From Setoptus koraiensis (taxonomy: Eukaryota > Arthropoda), in assembly GCA_048013815.1 (NCBI GenBank), contig CM106585.1:16678001-16742000 (forward strand): DNA of 64,000 nucleotides. Reading direction: 5' to 3'. This document shows positions 37,246 to 48,728 of this stretch, piece by piece. Position 1 is the stretch's first letter; every line of letters starts with the position of its first letter. The translations under genes were made by a program, and so were the position numbers. The notes beneath the pieces are model-generated. The model had not been told where the DNA came from, did no database searches, and was given only the letters and a program-made list of their open reading frames with translations.

Positions 37246-40200
37246 ATGAATCGATACACCAATTATCAGTACTCGAATAGTAGTTATTTATATAATAGTC
37301 CATCAAGCTCAAGCGCAAACTCTTTAGCTGGGTCCTCAAGGAGATCTGACCACAACAACAGCAATCAATACAGTTACTCCAGCAATATTAGACCCTCATC
37401 GACTGTATCGTCCATTTATTATGGCGATGGCCACAGCTCTCATCAATATTCATCATCTCGAGATCGACCATTAGGTCGGCCCCAAACAAGTACTCCTGGA
37501 AATGATTTAGGAACTATACGAACGAGGGCAAGAGTAGACAACTATGACCCGACTAAAACAGCTACAAACTCTAGCTACTTGTATCCATCGCCAGCTAGTA
37601 GTAGTTCGAAATTGTTGACAGTGGATAGTGGCAACTATACAAAGAAATCGTCATCTTCGTCATCGTTAACTTCATTTTGGCCGACAGCTTTGAGGAATGC
37701 CTCCATTACAAATCACCTCTATCAACCCACTTATGATGGAAAACCCAAGAGGACTTTTACTACCGGGAGATTAACAACATCGTTCAGATCGTCGTCCAAT
37801 AATAATCAACCCAGTCAAAAAATAATAGATCATCAGACGAACGCCATTAGCAAGACAAAATCAAGTGATATCGCCGAACAGCAACAACAGAAGCCCACCC
37901 GTTCAACATCGCTCAAATTGAAAAGTTCCTACACTAATTTGATAGATCATTTAGCGAGTCCATTATCGCGTTTCCGCTTAGGCAGTGCTCTGAATGAGCG
38001 GTCGCAAGATGGCAATCAGCAATTAAAGTATGCCAGCAACAACACTTCTCCTAACACTGCCACAGATAACAACAATAAACAAAAAGAGTTGAGACTGTCA
38101 TCTAGATTAGATATAGTCGTTGACGAGGTTGAACCCAATGATATTGATAATACATCATCAGTTGCTAGCAGCGCTAGTAAATCAAATTCATCGTCCAATG
38201 CATCGTCTTCCCTGTCTTTAGCGTCTCTCAATCCGACCAATAATCAAAAAAATTGTTACTACCGACTAGCTAGTTCGCCATCGTATAGTAATAATAATGA
38301 TAATTTAATGGTATCAACAAAACAGACAGAGGAAAGAACTAAAAATAGGACGCCTGCCTCATATCAGCATGATGATCAAACTGTTTGCTCAACTAAAGAA
38401 ACAATATCCACTAGTGGTGACATTGATCAACGACATATGGCGAATAGCTCGTCTACAAAAACAGTCACTAGATCGGTCATATCCAGTACTGATTCAGGTC
38501 AGGAACATGATGATAGCGACAGCCAGGATGCTAATGACAACGAGGATAACTCATACAAAAGTAAACAAACTGCCACCAACCACAATACTCCAGAGATAAT
38601 TGTTTCGGACAAACAAATTGCCAATCTAATTAAGGCGGGAGCCATTCTAGCGGAATTAGAAGAATTTGATGATGACCAAGACAATGTTGACAGTGAACAT
38701 AGTGAGACAGATGATGATGGCGGAGACGTAGAGGACAATAAAAACGATTTAGGCGATGATGAAGAGGATGATGATGATGGGAGAGAACCAGTCACTGAAA
38801 TTGACAATAGAAGAACTAATATCGTTAGCGCAAACAAACAATCATCACCATCAATGAACATTAGTAAAGAATGTAATAGTGAGAACACCAAGAATAACAG
38901 TGACGATGAAGCATCCACTTGTTCCGATTCGACACCGACTACATCATCGTCTTCATCATGTTGTTCGCTGTCGTCCTTCGACTCGATTTCATCTCAAGAC
39001 GATCAACATTTAAACAACACTGGAAATTTAGTAGAAGTGTCATCCAGTAATGCCAAAAATCATCTTCACGAAAGCAAACCACAGAGAATCTATAAACAAC
39101 ATGAAGAGAAAGAAAGAAGTGCTAATAATGATATGTTGCAGTCATGCTCAGTTGACACAGTTATCCAAGACGACGAGGAGGGTCATCTGATATTTGGCGA
39201 GGGAAGCATACTGTACAAAAGATTTCTTGTTGAACAGATCGTCGGACAAGGTACATTTGCTCGCGTGGCCGAAGTGACCGATCTGAAGCATCATCAAAAG
39301 CTGGCCACTCCAAACAAGGGTCCTAACCGCCAAACAGGTGGTGACTGCTGTCGTTTTGCACTAAAGGTAATTAAGAATATTGATAAATATCGTGAAGCAG
39401 CAAGATTCGAGATCAACGTGCTGCACAAATTACGTCTGAATAAATATGATCAGGACATCAATGATGACAAAAGCAGATTAGAGGAACAAATTGATGAGGA
39501 TCTAGCCTTGACCGAAGCAGGTAGACGACTATGTGTTCAAATGTTGGACTGGTTCGATTATCATGGACATATCCTGATACTATTCGAAATGCTAGGTCCA
39601 AGTGTATATGACTTCATGAAACTAAACGGCTACAAAGCCTACCCCTTCGAGCATGTTTGCGCTATCAGCTATCAGTTATGCCTAGCTGTAAATTTTCTCC
39701 ACAAGAATCGCCTCACTCACACCGACCTGAAACCTGAAAACATATTGTTTATCAACAATGATTATAAGATCGCATATTCTGTACCTAGCAAGACTGATAA
39801 GAACAAAATGAAACACTATCTAGTTATGAAAAACCCCACCATAAGATTAGTAGATTTCGGCTCGGCCACTTTTGACCACGAGCACCACTCAAGAATAGTT
39901 TCCACAAGACATTATAGAGCCATTGAGGTAATACTTGAGCTTGGGTGGTCACAACCGTGCGATGTTTGGAGCATTGGCTGCATATTATTCGAGTTGTATT
40001 CTGGTATCACAATGTTCCAGACCCACGATGATCGTGAACACCTAGCCATGATGGAACGCATGTTGGGCCCAATACCCTATAGGATGGCTAGTAGAACTAA
40101 AACGCGATACTTTAGACATTGCCAGTTGGATTGGAGCGAGCGATCGTCTGCTGGTGTGTATGTGAGACAAAATTGTAAACCTTTGCGACGATACATGTCA

Positions 40201-40512
40201 AATCAAACTCGTAGTCATATCAAGTTGTTCGATCTGATGGATATGATGTTGACTTATGAACCCGGACTCAGGATAACATGTGATCAAGCATTAAAGCACC
40301 CTTTTTTTGGTGAGATCCCAAACGAATGGAAGCCCAACTCCAAAACTCCATCTACATCAGATTCGTGCAAGCAAAACGGATCTGAACAAAGCTCCCAATC
40401 AGCCGATCAATCTCCCCACAATGAGGCCGAACTTGTGTTGTCCCAATCACAAGTTGAGAATCCACAGTATGGCAACTTGAAGAGAGTCAATGCTTCAAAC
40501 GATCACCGATAG
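37246..40512 (+). CDS. Doa: LAMMER (CLK-family) dual-specificity kinase, full-length, intronless
   Basis: CLK/Doa kinases phosphorylate SR splicing factors in the nucleus. The single uninterrupted frame encodes 1,088 residues from ATG 37246. Residues 1-650 are Ser/Asn/Gln-rich with an acidic block (about 480-530), the sort of disordered N-terminus seen in long Doa isoforms. The kinase domain spans about 655-1010: VGQGTFARV glycine loop, LKVIKN lysine, [19 protein letters not shown] catalytic loop, [13 protein letters not shown], and the defining [12 protein letters not shown]. Two oddities: the third loop glycine is Ala (GQGTFA) and the APE motif reads AIE ([10 protein letters not shown]). 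CLK genes are usually split by several introns; this one has none, so it may descend from a retroposed copy or have lost introns. Poly(A) signal at 40714. Confidence 0.93.
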   Translation: MNRYTNYQYSNSSYLYNSPSSSSANSLAGSSRRSDHNNSNQYSYSSNIRPSSTVSSIYYGDGHSSHQYSSSRDRPLGRPQTSTPGNDLGTIRTRARVDNYDPTKTATNSSYLYPSPASSSSKLLTVDSGNYTKKSSSSSSLTSFWPTALRNASITNHLYQPTYDGKPKRTFTTGRLTTSFRSSSNNNQPSQKIIDHQTNAISKTKSSDIAEQQQQKPTRSTSLKLKSSYTNLIDHLASPLSRFRLGSALNERSQDGNQQLKYASNNTSPNTATDNNNKQKELRLSSRLDIVVDEVEPNDIDNTSSVASSASKSNSSSNASSSLSLASLNPTNNQKNCYYRLASSPSYSNNNDNLMVSTKQTEERTKNRTPASYQHDDQTVCSTKETISTSGDIDQRHMANSSSTKTVTRSVISSTDSGQEHDDSDSQDANDNEDNSYKSKQTATNHNTPEIIVSDKQIANLIKAGAILAELEEFDDDQDNVDSEHSETDDDGGDVEDNKNDLGDDEEDDDDGREPVTEIDNRRTNIVSANKQSSPSMNISKECNSENTKNNSDDEASTCSDSTPTTSSSSSCCSLSSFDSISSQDDQHLNNTGNLVEVSSSNAKNHLHESKPQRIYKQHEEKERSANNDMLQSCSVDTVIQDDEEGHLIFGEGSILYKRFLVEQIVGQGTFARVAEVTDLKHHQKLATPNKGPNRQTGGDCCRFALKVIKNIDKYREAARFEINVLHKLRLNKYDQDINDDKSRLEEQIDEDLALTEAGRRLCVQMLDWFDYHGHILILFEMLGPSVYDFMKLNGYKAYPFEHVCAISYQLCLAVNFLHKNRLTHTDLKPENILFINNDYKIAYSVPSKTDKNKMKHYLVMKNPTIRLVDFGSATFDHEHHSRIVSTRHYRAIEVILELGWSQPCDVWSIGCILFELYSGITMFQTHDDREHLAMMERMLGPIPYRMASRTKTRYFRHCQLDWSERSSAGVYVRQNCKPLRRYMSNQTRSHIKLFDLMDMMLTYEPGLRITCDQALKHPFFGEIPNEWKPNSKTPSTSDSCKQNGSEQSSQSADQSPHNEAELVLSQSQVENPQYGNLKRVNASNDHR

Positions 40513-40713
40513 AACGTCGAACGATGCTAGGGAATTTTTATATAATATCAGTTATTGATTATTGTGAATATTGATAGAATGGTGATAAACAAAGAGATCT
40601 GTGAAACGCGCTACTGTAACTGTGAACCTGATGAATGTATATAATTACCTACCTAACATGTATTCTGCCTGTAAAGCTATTTAACAAACTCATTTTTAAA
40701 CTCATGATTATCG

Positions 40714-40719
40714 AATAAA
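40714..40719 (+). terminator. poly(A) signal of the full-length kinase gene
   Basis: AATAAA, 202 bases after the stop codon. Confidence 0.55.
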
Positions 40720-41149
40720 ATCTCTGGGCTGAACGGATTTAGCAGACTAACTTTGCTCTTGTAAAAGTCAATTGACCTAGACGTTATCTAGAATGTTACT
40801 AATCGATGACAGTGATAAGCCAGAGTATCACGAGAGTGACGTCCTAGCCTAGATCTCGATTGTACATGTAGATAACCACTGTAAGGGTGACGTCCAACAT
40901 GCGCCACTCATCTCTGACAACTTTCGTTCCTAGTACAACTTTCGTGCACAATATAATCAAACAATTGGACTAAGACGTCATCTTTCCAACAACTATCGCA
41001 GAAATTCGGATAAGATCGCCGAGATTGAAGTCACTTTTCATTGTTGAATATTGAGTGGATGTCGCCCAACAGAATTCCAATTCATTTAAATTTTATGGGC
41101 ACTCTGGCCATTTTGTTGGTCGCACACACATCGTGGGTTTTCTTCGGGC

Positions 41150-42370
41150 ATGTGTATCGTTGAACTCAAGATATGACTCGGCTCGATTCTTAGCCGGCGT
41201 TGTGACAGGGATAAAGTCGATACGTCATAGGGTCGGCAAATAGAAAAGTCATAAAGGATGAGTGCGTTGTTCTTAGGCCAATTTTGAGCAGCAGACATCA
41301 CATAGGAGATCTGCCTCCTTTGCCTTTGCTGACAAATCTCGGAATTTTCACGCCAGTACACAGGTAAACCAGTGGAACTTCCGCTAATTCTCCCGTCAGG
41401 ATAATTCAGTCAGGAACATTCTACCTGAATCTCATTCGAATAGCGCGCCACACCCGCCTTCATATTTATCACGTGCGCTTATTTACATCGAGGCACTATC
41501 TATCAAGCTTTCATTTGCGGCGAAAATGAGGAGCTGAATTTTTCGACTGAAATCTCAGACTGATGTTGAAGTCATGATTCTTCCTTTGTCCGATAGGAGG
41601 TCACCAGGTGACCAACCTGTCCAACGCCACTTCCGTCCGACGAGCCTCTTGCCGATAAAACGTGCCAAGATGTATGGCACAGAGTATGACAACATAACGC
41701 ACAAAAACTAATTTTTGGGTCGATCCACCTGGTTTTTAAAACTTTTCTTTTCTTTCCATCGCTACTCATGATGAGACCTATTTACACCTGTGGTTTACGC
41801 CCGCCATCGCAAACGCTGAAAAATGACACAAAACCGCCATTCTCGCGGTAAAGTGGGCGTGTCGACGGTCACCTGGTGACCCCCTATCGGACAAAAGAAG
41901 AATTATGACAGTAACATCAGTTTGAAATTTTAACCCAAAAATTCAACACCTCCCTTTATCATCATGTCTGCTACATCGATTTATACTCGGAAAAAGTATC
42001 ATTTCACAGTTGAACTTTAGGAAGCCATCGGAATTTACAGAAACAAAAACACCAAGCAAGTCCACTCACCCCGTAGGACACATTGGTCGTAGACATATAG
42101 TTTAGCAAATATTAGCAAATCGAGCGATGGGAAAGATCAGACCTACCAACTCGAGGGCAACACGCGGACACTCCAGAGCCAGAAAATGGGCATCCTCTAG
42201 CACTTCTAACTCAGAAAGCATAAAATACAGGTCAGAATGCAATCTTGTGACAGAAACAATGAAACCATTACACAAGGAACATAGCAAGAAGGAGAAGAGG
42301 CACAAAAAGAAGCCTAAGGTAGAGAAAACGAAACCCCCTCAGACAGAGAGAAGGAGTAAGCCAGAGTCCT
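41150..42370 (+). repeat. duplicated segment A', interrupted by an insertion
   Basis: Direct repeat of 35080-35861, 6 kb downstream of it. The homology is broken by the element at 41531-41950 and resumes at CATCATGTCTGCTACATCG (compare 35434 on). It ends at CCAGAG near 42368, where kinase-derived sequence (TCCTCCAGCCATGCC) begins. Confidence 0.8.
41531..41950. mobile_element. non-coding inverted-repeat element (MITE-like)
   Basis: Long terminal inverted repeats of about 80 bp, 41531-41613 and 41867-41949, differ at about 13 positions. Shared core: TTTGTCCGATAGG and GGTCACCAGGTGACC. The middle (about 250 bp) has no supported frame. The undisrupted copy of the same locus at 35.4 kb shows what the site looked like before insertion. 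This fits a miniature inverted-repeat or foldback DNA transposon. Target-site duplications are not clear, so the superfamily is open. Confidence 0.65.
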
Positions 42371-43911
42371 CCAGCCATGCCAGAAACCATCTTCACGAAA
42401 GCAAGCCACAGAGAACCTATAAACAACATGAAGAAAGAGAAAGAAGTGCCAATCATGAGATGTTGCAGTCATGCTCGGTTGACGCAGTTATCCAAGACGA
42501 CGAAGAGGGTCATCTGATATTTGGCGAGGGAAGCATACTGTACAAAAGATTTCTTGTTGAACAGATCGTCGGACAGGGTACATTTGCTCGCGTGGCTAAA
42601 GTGACCGATCTGAAGCATCATCAAAAGCTGGCCACTCCAAACAAGGGTCTCGAGGCATCATATCCTAATGGTCAGAGCAGTGGTCAGTCCTGTTATTATG
42701 CATTAAAGGTAATAAAGAATATCGCTAAATACCGTGAAGCAGCAAGATTCGAGATCAACGTGCTGCACAAATTACGTCTGAATAAATATGATCAGGACAT
42801 CAATGATGACAAAAGCAGATTAGAGGAACAAATTGATGAGGATCTAGCCTTGACCGAGGCAGGTAGACGACTATGTGTTCAAATGTTGGACTGGTTCGAT
42901 TATCATGGACATATCCTGATACTATTCGAAATGCTAGGTCCAAGTGTATATGACTTCATGAAACTAAACGGCTACAAAGCCTACCCCTTCGAGCATGTTT
43001 GCGCTATCAGCTATCAGTTATGCCTAGCTGTAAATTTTCTCCACAAGAATCGCCTCACTCACACCGACCTGAAACCTGAAAACATATTGTTTATCAACAA
43101 TGATTATAAGATCGCATATTCTGTACCTAGCAAGACTGATAAGAACAAAATGAAACACTATCTAGTTATGAAAAACCCCACCATAAGATTAGTAGATTTC
43201 GGCTCGGCCACTTTTGACCACGAGCACCACTCAAGAATAGTTTCCACAAGACATTATAGAGCCATTGAGGTAATACTTGAGCTTGGGTGGTCACAACCGT
43301 GCGATGTTTGGAGCATTGGCTGCATATTATTCGAGTTGTATTCTGGTATCACAATGTTCCAGACCCACGATGATCGTGAACACCTAGCCATGATGGAACG
43401 CATGTTGGGCCCAATACCCTATAGGATGGCTAGTAGAACTAAAACGCGATACTTTAGACATTGCCAGTTGGATTGGAGCGAGCGATCGTCTGCTGGTGTG
43501 TATGTGAGACAAAATTGTAAACCCTTGCGACGATACATGTCAAACGAAAGTCGTAGTCATATCAAGTTGTTCGATCTGATGGATATGATGTTGACTTATG
43601 AACCCGGACTCAGGATAACATGTGATCAAGCATTGAGGCACTCTTTTTTCGCTGATGTATCAAATGAATGGAAACTGCACTCCAGGTCTCCCTTGCCAGC
43701 TTCATCTAGGACAATTTCACAACATAAAAGTGAATCTGAACATAGTTCTCATATAGTCAACCAACCATCTTACATTGAAGCGGGTAAGCAGATCGATTCA
43801 AGAGTACAGTCACATCGAGTCAATTATAGATATTACGAAAATGAAAGAAAGTGTACCAGTAACGTTTTGAGTTCGACGAATAAGCTACAATATAACAGTA
43901 AATTATATTGA
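42127..43911 (+). CDS. chimeric LAMMER kinase: segment-A N-terminus fused to a Doa kinase domain
   Basis: A single frame of 594 residues from ATG 42127 to TGA 43909-43911. Residues 1-80 are the Lys-rich segment-A peptide ([14 protein letters not shown]...). From about residue 81 on ([14 protein letters not shown]) the protein follows the full-length kinase from its residue 600 onward. All kinase motifs remain: [35 protein letters not shown], and again AIE for APE. Differences lie in the loop after the P-loop ([14 protein letters not shown] replaces PNRQTGGD), in the last 90 residues, and in E-to-K just after the glycine loop. The 650-residue disordered N-terminus is absent, so this copy resembles a short Doa isoform frozen as its own gene. 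The intact frame argues that it is functional. Poly(A) signals lie at 43951 and 44027. Confidence 0.88.
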   Translation: MGKIRPTNSRATRGHSRARKWASSSTSNSESIKYRSECNLVTETMKPLHKEHSKKEKRHKKKPKVEKTKPPQTERRSKPESSSHARNHLHESKPQRTYKQHEERERSANHEMLQSCSVDAVIQDDEEGHLIFGEGSILYKRFLVEQIVGQGTFARVAKVTDLKHHQKLATPNKGLEASYPNGQSSGQSCYYALKVIKNIAKYREAARFEINVLHKLRLNKYDQDINDDKSRLEEQIDEDLALTEAGRRLCVQMLDWFDYHGHILILFEMLGPSVYDFMKLNGYKAYPFEHVCAISYQLCLAVNFLHKNRLTHTDLKPENILFINNDYKIAYSVPSKTDKNKMKHYLVMKNPTIRLVDFGSATFDHEHHSRIVSTRHYRAIEVILELGWSQPCDVWSIGCILFELYSGITMFQTHDDREHLAMMERMLGPIPYRMASRTKTRYFRHCQLDWSERSSAGVYVRQNCKPLRRYMSNESRSHIKLFDLMDMMLTYEPGLRITCDQALRHSFFADVSNEWKLHSRSPLPASSRTISQHKSESEHSSHIVNQPSYIEAGKQIDSRVQSHRVNYRYYENERKCTSNVLSSTNKLQYNSKLY

Positions 43912-43950
43912 TAAAATCGTGATAAAAAGGAGCTGTTATTTTATCAATGA

Positions 43951-43956
43951 AATAAA
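43951..43956 (+). terminator. poly(A) signal of the chimeric kinase
   Basis: AATAAA, 40 bases after the stop; a second one lies at 44027-44032. The convergent SAMD1 gene ends at 44236. Confidence 0.55.
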
Positions 43957-44235
43957 CATCCATCCTAATTGTAATATACTCAAGCCACTATTTTAAACTC
44001 ATTCGCTATAGTTAACCATTGTAGAAAATAAAATTCAAATTCGATCTCCAGTAGAGGACTTTTAGTCTACTATCATCGAACGAGATGCGTATCCAATATC
44101 GGATTGATAGAGAATCATTTGCAACATATGCATATTGCCAAAACCTGTGTTACTGGAAAGAAAGAGATATTGTGATTCACTTTTTTTTATCACTAACATT
44201 GTTATTGTTGTTATTATCATATTTAAATATCATCA

Positions 44236-46705
44236 TTATAGATAACAGATCGGTAAGTAGTTCTCTTTAAGTCTGCATATGTGGTCATATATTTTGAGCG
44301 CTGGACCTAACTTCATCGAAAGACCCTTCAGGAAGTCAGCACGCTGCATCAAAAGTAAGGATAAACCGTCGACGTCTTGTTCCTTGAATAGACGTGCTTC
44401 GTCTGCGAATCCCTTCGAAGAGATGAATTGGGCGACATCCTCTGAAGTCCAGTATTGAGGCTCAAAGTCATCGAGGCTGCAACTGATGTGGTTAAGAGTT
44501 GAGAAAATACTTTTTTAGTATAGAAGATCGAACAGATTCAAAAGTCTAATCAAGCATATCCGGAGAATCTTAGGCGAAACCTTTGATTGGAGGAATCAAC
44601 AGTCTTTCCATACTTGTCATGAAAAACAAATAACTAGACTGTCTGGAATAATCAAAATAATCGTTATGGATATGTGTTGAAGCTATGTTATGGAATCTCG
44701 CGAAGTCTACATACCTAGTTGATGAAGGCACAAATATTCCGTTGGTGGAGTGATTATTTTCATTTGTTGTAGCTGCTAATTGTTTGGTTGGGATGTCTAG
44801 AATAGATGTGGCAGTGGCGTCATCTATACTATTATCGAGATCTAGACATGTTTTCTTGCTGAGATTAGAGGAAGCTGCATTGGAACTTGAAGATCTATCT
44901 GGTTCCGGTCTTTTCCGATTAGGTATGAACCTTAAAGGAATTTGGGGTTTTTGTTGTTTATCCGTCACGAGGCCATTGTTGCATATAAAAGTCTTGTGTG
45001 AGCTGTCCTTATTGTGCTTTGATTTTGGCTTACATCTATGATCATCCTTTGACACGCTGTAAGCCGCTTGTTCACCTGTTGATGGAGGTATATCTTCTGA
45101 TGGTTTTGTTTTAAATTGTAATACAGTCAACGCTGGGTCAATGCCTGCTAATTTCTCTAAAGTGGACGAGTATGGATCATGCTTCATTTTGTCATCATTG
45201 GATCTCGTATCGTCTGTGGTATCTTCATTAGAATCGACAGTCGCTCTACGGGAACCACTACTCACACCCTTCGTGTCAGCTTGGAGATTTGGTGTTGATT
45301 TGGGTGTCGCACCACTCCGGCGCACTGATCTCGCATGCCGTGCCAGTTTGCCGCTCTTGACTATCGGTTCTTCAGTAGGCGGTGTAGCAACCTTTCTTTT
45401 GTATCCCTTTCTACGAGTTGTTTTCGACTCATTTGGGAACAAACATTTTATACAAACACCAATCTCACCGGTAGGACCTCCACAGTCGGCGCATTTTTTA
45501 CCTCTACTTTTAAGCTTGAGTTTCCTCGCGATGGAGTTGTAATCTTCTTTAGCGCCTCGTCCACCTTTAGTAGATGATGAAGTCAGATAAAAGTCATTGA
45601 TATATCTTGAATTTACTCTACGTCTTCGACCTGCAGCGGTACTAACTGGTTCTTCCACAGCAGGTTCTCTGGTTTCTTCCTCTTGAACATCGGCCTTATC
45701 GTCCACTTTATCCTCCTCTTTATCCTCTTCATCATGATCGGCATCAATAGCTTCAGTACTATCATCCGGATCTCCGCCTACAGATTCATCTTCTGAGTTG
45801 CTCGATGAATCTTCAGGAGGTTCGAGTATTCCACTGTTATCTTGACAAACTGCTTCTACATTATTATTAGCGTTACGCATCATTTTTTTATAAAATGAAT
45901 CAATATCACTTTCGTCCGAACTACTAGTGTCTGTAGAACTGCTAATGTCATTCAGAGATTCTGCACGAGCAGCATCAGCTACCAACCTTTCTAGAGCTTT
46001 AAACTCTCGCTTTGCTGCAACTAACAGTTCACGTGATGGGTCTATCTTTTCTCCATCGGCGACAGATGAATGCGTTCGTACACTATTGGTATCTTCATCA
46101 GCATTTACATTTAAGCTGGTATCATTTGTATTTGATTTGACAATAACATCTGGTACTGGAGCGGCTAACTTTTCGTTTTCTATGGTCCTAATTAGATAGT
46201 TAGAATTGGATTTCAATTGAATTATCTTATTTTGTTGCTGCAACCCAAGTAACACCATTTTGAAACTGTCTATATTATAATTAAGAATTTTCTTTTCCGA
46301 TTTAAGATGATCTAATAAAAGACCCGCACTAACACCAGTGTCATTAATGGTATTTGACATGGTACCAACTGATAATTGTTCCATTAGTTCTAATACAAGC
46401 TTGTAAACATAATTTGGTATATCATCTGGATGTTCCGGTTCATATGGCACTATCCTCATGGCCATTTTATCACTGATACGCATCGCTGTCCTGTATCCAA
46501 AATTATCTTTGTACATTAACTTACAAATTTTCCCCTCTCTAGCGGCTCTATCGATCCTGTCTCTCAAATATTGATCAGTCCACTTGCGATGTTTGAGTAC
46601 TGTTTGTATTCTGTCCTCATCTGCCCTTAGTTTTCTTTTTCTCAACAATTCAACAGCATCGCATACGATATCAAGACTAACATCGTGGTCTGGAGGATAA
46701 TGCAT
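44236..46705 (-). CDS. SAMD1: SAMD1 orthologue: winged-helix, zinc-motif and SAM-domain chromatin protein
   Basis: Vertebrate SAMD1 binds unmethylated CpG islands through a winged helix and recruits repressors (KDM1A, L3MBTL3) through its SAM domain. Exon 1 is 44715-46705; exon 2 is 44236-44482 (or from 44476, since two AGs six bases apart both keep phase 2), giving 745 or 743 residues. The donor is ACTAG/GTATGT. Seen: a SAMD1-type winged helix about 5-85 (KLRADEDRIQTVL...GYRTA), a second alpha/beta segment about 90-175 that may be another winged helix, acidic and Ser-rich linkers, a CADC...CIKC four-cysteine motif about 403-420 that human SAMD1 is not known to have, and a SAM domain at the end (YWTSEDVAQFI, LLLMQRADFLKGLSMKLGP). 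Without splicing the frame would run on to a stop at 44570 and lose the SAM domain. It is convergent with the chimeric kinase. Confidence 0.88.
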
Positions 46706-48728
46706 TGTTATTAGGTATAATTAAGTGAATACAAATCAAAATTGTGTAACTTCAATGTGTATATCTCTTATAATATTGATATAAATGTGATAAATGTTTG
46801 ATATTTAGTATTGCTACTTGTAATGTTGTTGTTTAAGTAAAATGTTCAGTTTTCTTAAGCATTTAGAGTTGTCAGGCATAGTAGGCATGTAGGTTGTAGA
46901 TCGCTTGTCTAAATATTACAATTATTGTTTAAATAATTATAAAATTGTTTCATCTTAACTATACTTGGGGAGTTTTGCCGATTATATGAGATGGGATATC
47001 TCTCTCGATCTAGTCGCTTATTTTTATAGAGCGTCACAAAAAGGTTGCGATGTTTGTAGCTAGAGGTGTGTCTGTCGCACATACTAATATTAAATGACTA
47101 CCCTGTAACCATGAATTTTTGATGCTGTTGCTTGGGATATACATGTATATATATGTATAAATGTGCGCTGCTGCTGCCCTAATGCTAATGCCTGCATGTT
47201 TCATGAAGATGAGCGCAGGCAATAGCGCATTTATAAAGCATTGATAATGCTGGGGCTCTGTGCGAGCGAACGAGTGCGAACGATAACTGCATGTACAAAT
47301 AATGCTATTGGAATTCTGCACCGACGGCGATGACTAAGGAAATGACACCAAAATACTAGCAATTCGAATAGGAATCGAGAATGCGCTTGAAGCTTTCATT
47401 TCGCTACACCAGATGGTGCCCTATATTTTGTTATTCAAATCTAGCGCCAAAAATTAAGGTTATTCGATTCCGACCACCAGCCGTAACTTCACCCATGGCA
47501 TCGGAAGTGCAAAAGTTATCGACGAACTTTTAGCCACATAATTGATATCATTAATATCATTGGGTGTGAGTTGATGCGCTTGATGCGAATCAATCAATTC
47601 GATTGATACTGTAGACGGGTAGAACAATATTTTTATTAATACTGTTTTTATTTTTAATTAATTTAGATTGAAATCAACATCGGGGAAACATCGATGCAAT
47701 CATCGGTCGGTCTGGTCACCTCGGTCGGATATTAATCTAATTCAAATCGGCGCGACCGAAAACAATCACAACAGAGGATGGAACATTCAGGATCAACTAT
47801 ATCACCAATCAAATGCAGACGTCAATCGTATTCCAATAGAGCGAAAAATGGACACTTCAATCATCGGATGCCCAAGGCAACAACGACAGGCAAGTAGACG
47901 AGTAGAGATTATGATGATACATTGTTTCGGACATCAGTCGCAAATTGAACGAGCACAATGGCAACAAGTACATTTGTGTCAACCAATCATTATAGATCAG
48001 TCTCTCGGTCGCTATAGAAATCTTTTCCAAATTGAGAGAGTCGACAAGATCGGCATTGTGAATTGCAGAGCCAAAGTTAATTGATTGCCAGTTCTAAAGA
48101 TATGCTTTGAGTAGTAATTAACAATTGTGGCAATCAACAATTCGTAGCGAGAAGCAGCATATTATGATTGCCAGCAAATCCGGTGTAGATATGGTTAGCC
48201 AGAGGTCGCCACAGTCGCCATGGAAAATTACTCGAGGCAAGCAATGCGCAGGCGCCAAACATGAGCAGCGATAGTGAAGGAGAATGGTCGATGTCGTTCG
48301 CTGATATGACTCAACTATCCGAGTCGAGTAGATATATCTAGCAAAGCAAATAAGCCACTTAGTTGGATTGCTGTCTATTTGCTGTTTGTCTCGGAGATCT
48401 CACTATTCATATGAACTCGTCTGAACAGAGAAGAATCAAACAAGTTTTTCAACAATCGCATCGTATAAACACATTAACGATCTTAATAATTATATTATCG
48501 TCAGTCAAGTGATTAAAAGTAGTGATTACGGCGATACTTTGTTGATGTGACAAGGCAAATTTTTTAGTCAAGAAAAAGAAGGACAAGATAAGAGAATCTT
48601 CTCTTTGTTTTTAGCAACATAAGCAACAACATACAAGTAGTGACGGTAGAATCAACTTTATCATTATAATATAGTACTATTGAATAGCGACAACAAACGC
48701 AGCAACAACAGCATCAACGACAGCCAAA
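46706..48728. other. divergent intergenic region between SAMD1 and the KLF gene
   Basis: 2 kb between two divergent genes; it should hold both promoters and 5' UTRs. AT-rich, with a short TATATATG run near 47147. A 138-codon open frame at 47668-48084 is not supported by any motif and is more likely 5' UTR. An AAC/AGC-rich leader (about 48685-48728) precedes the KLF start. Confidence 0.55.

Noticed and set aside
42127-43911. Simple processed retrocopy of the kinase mRNA
   Set aside because: The source gene is itself intronless in the shared part. The copies are in tandem and about 1 kb of sequence upstream of the start is shared too. No poly(A) tail is visible after 43911. Segmental duplication with later loss fits better, though intron loss through cDNA remains possible.
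47668-48084. 138-codon frame in front of the KLF gene
   Set aside because: It begins at a non-ATG codon (TTG) unless an internal ATG is used, has no recognisable domain, and sits where the KLF 5' UTR is expected.
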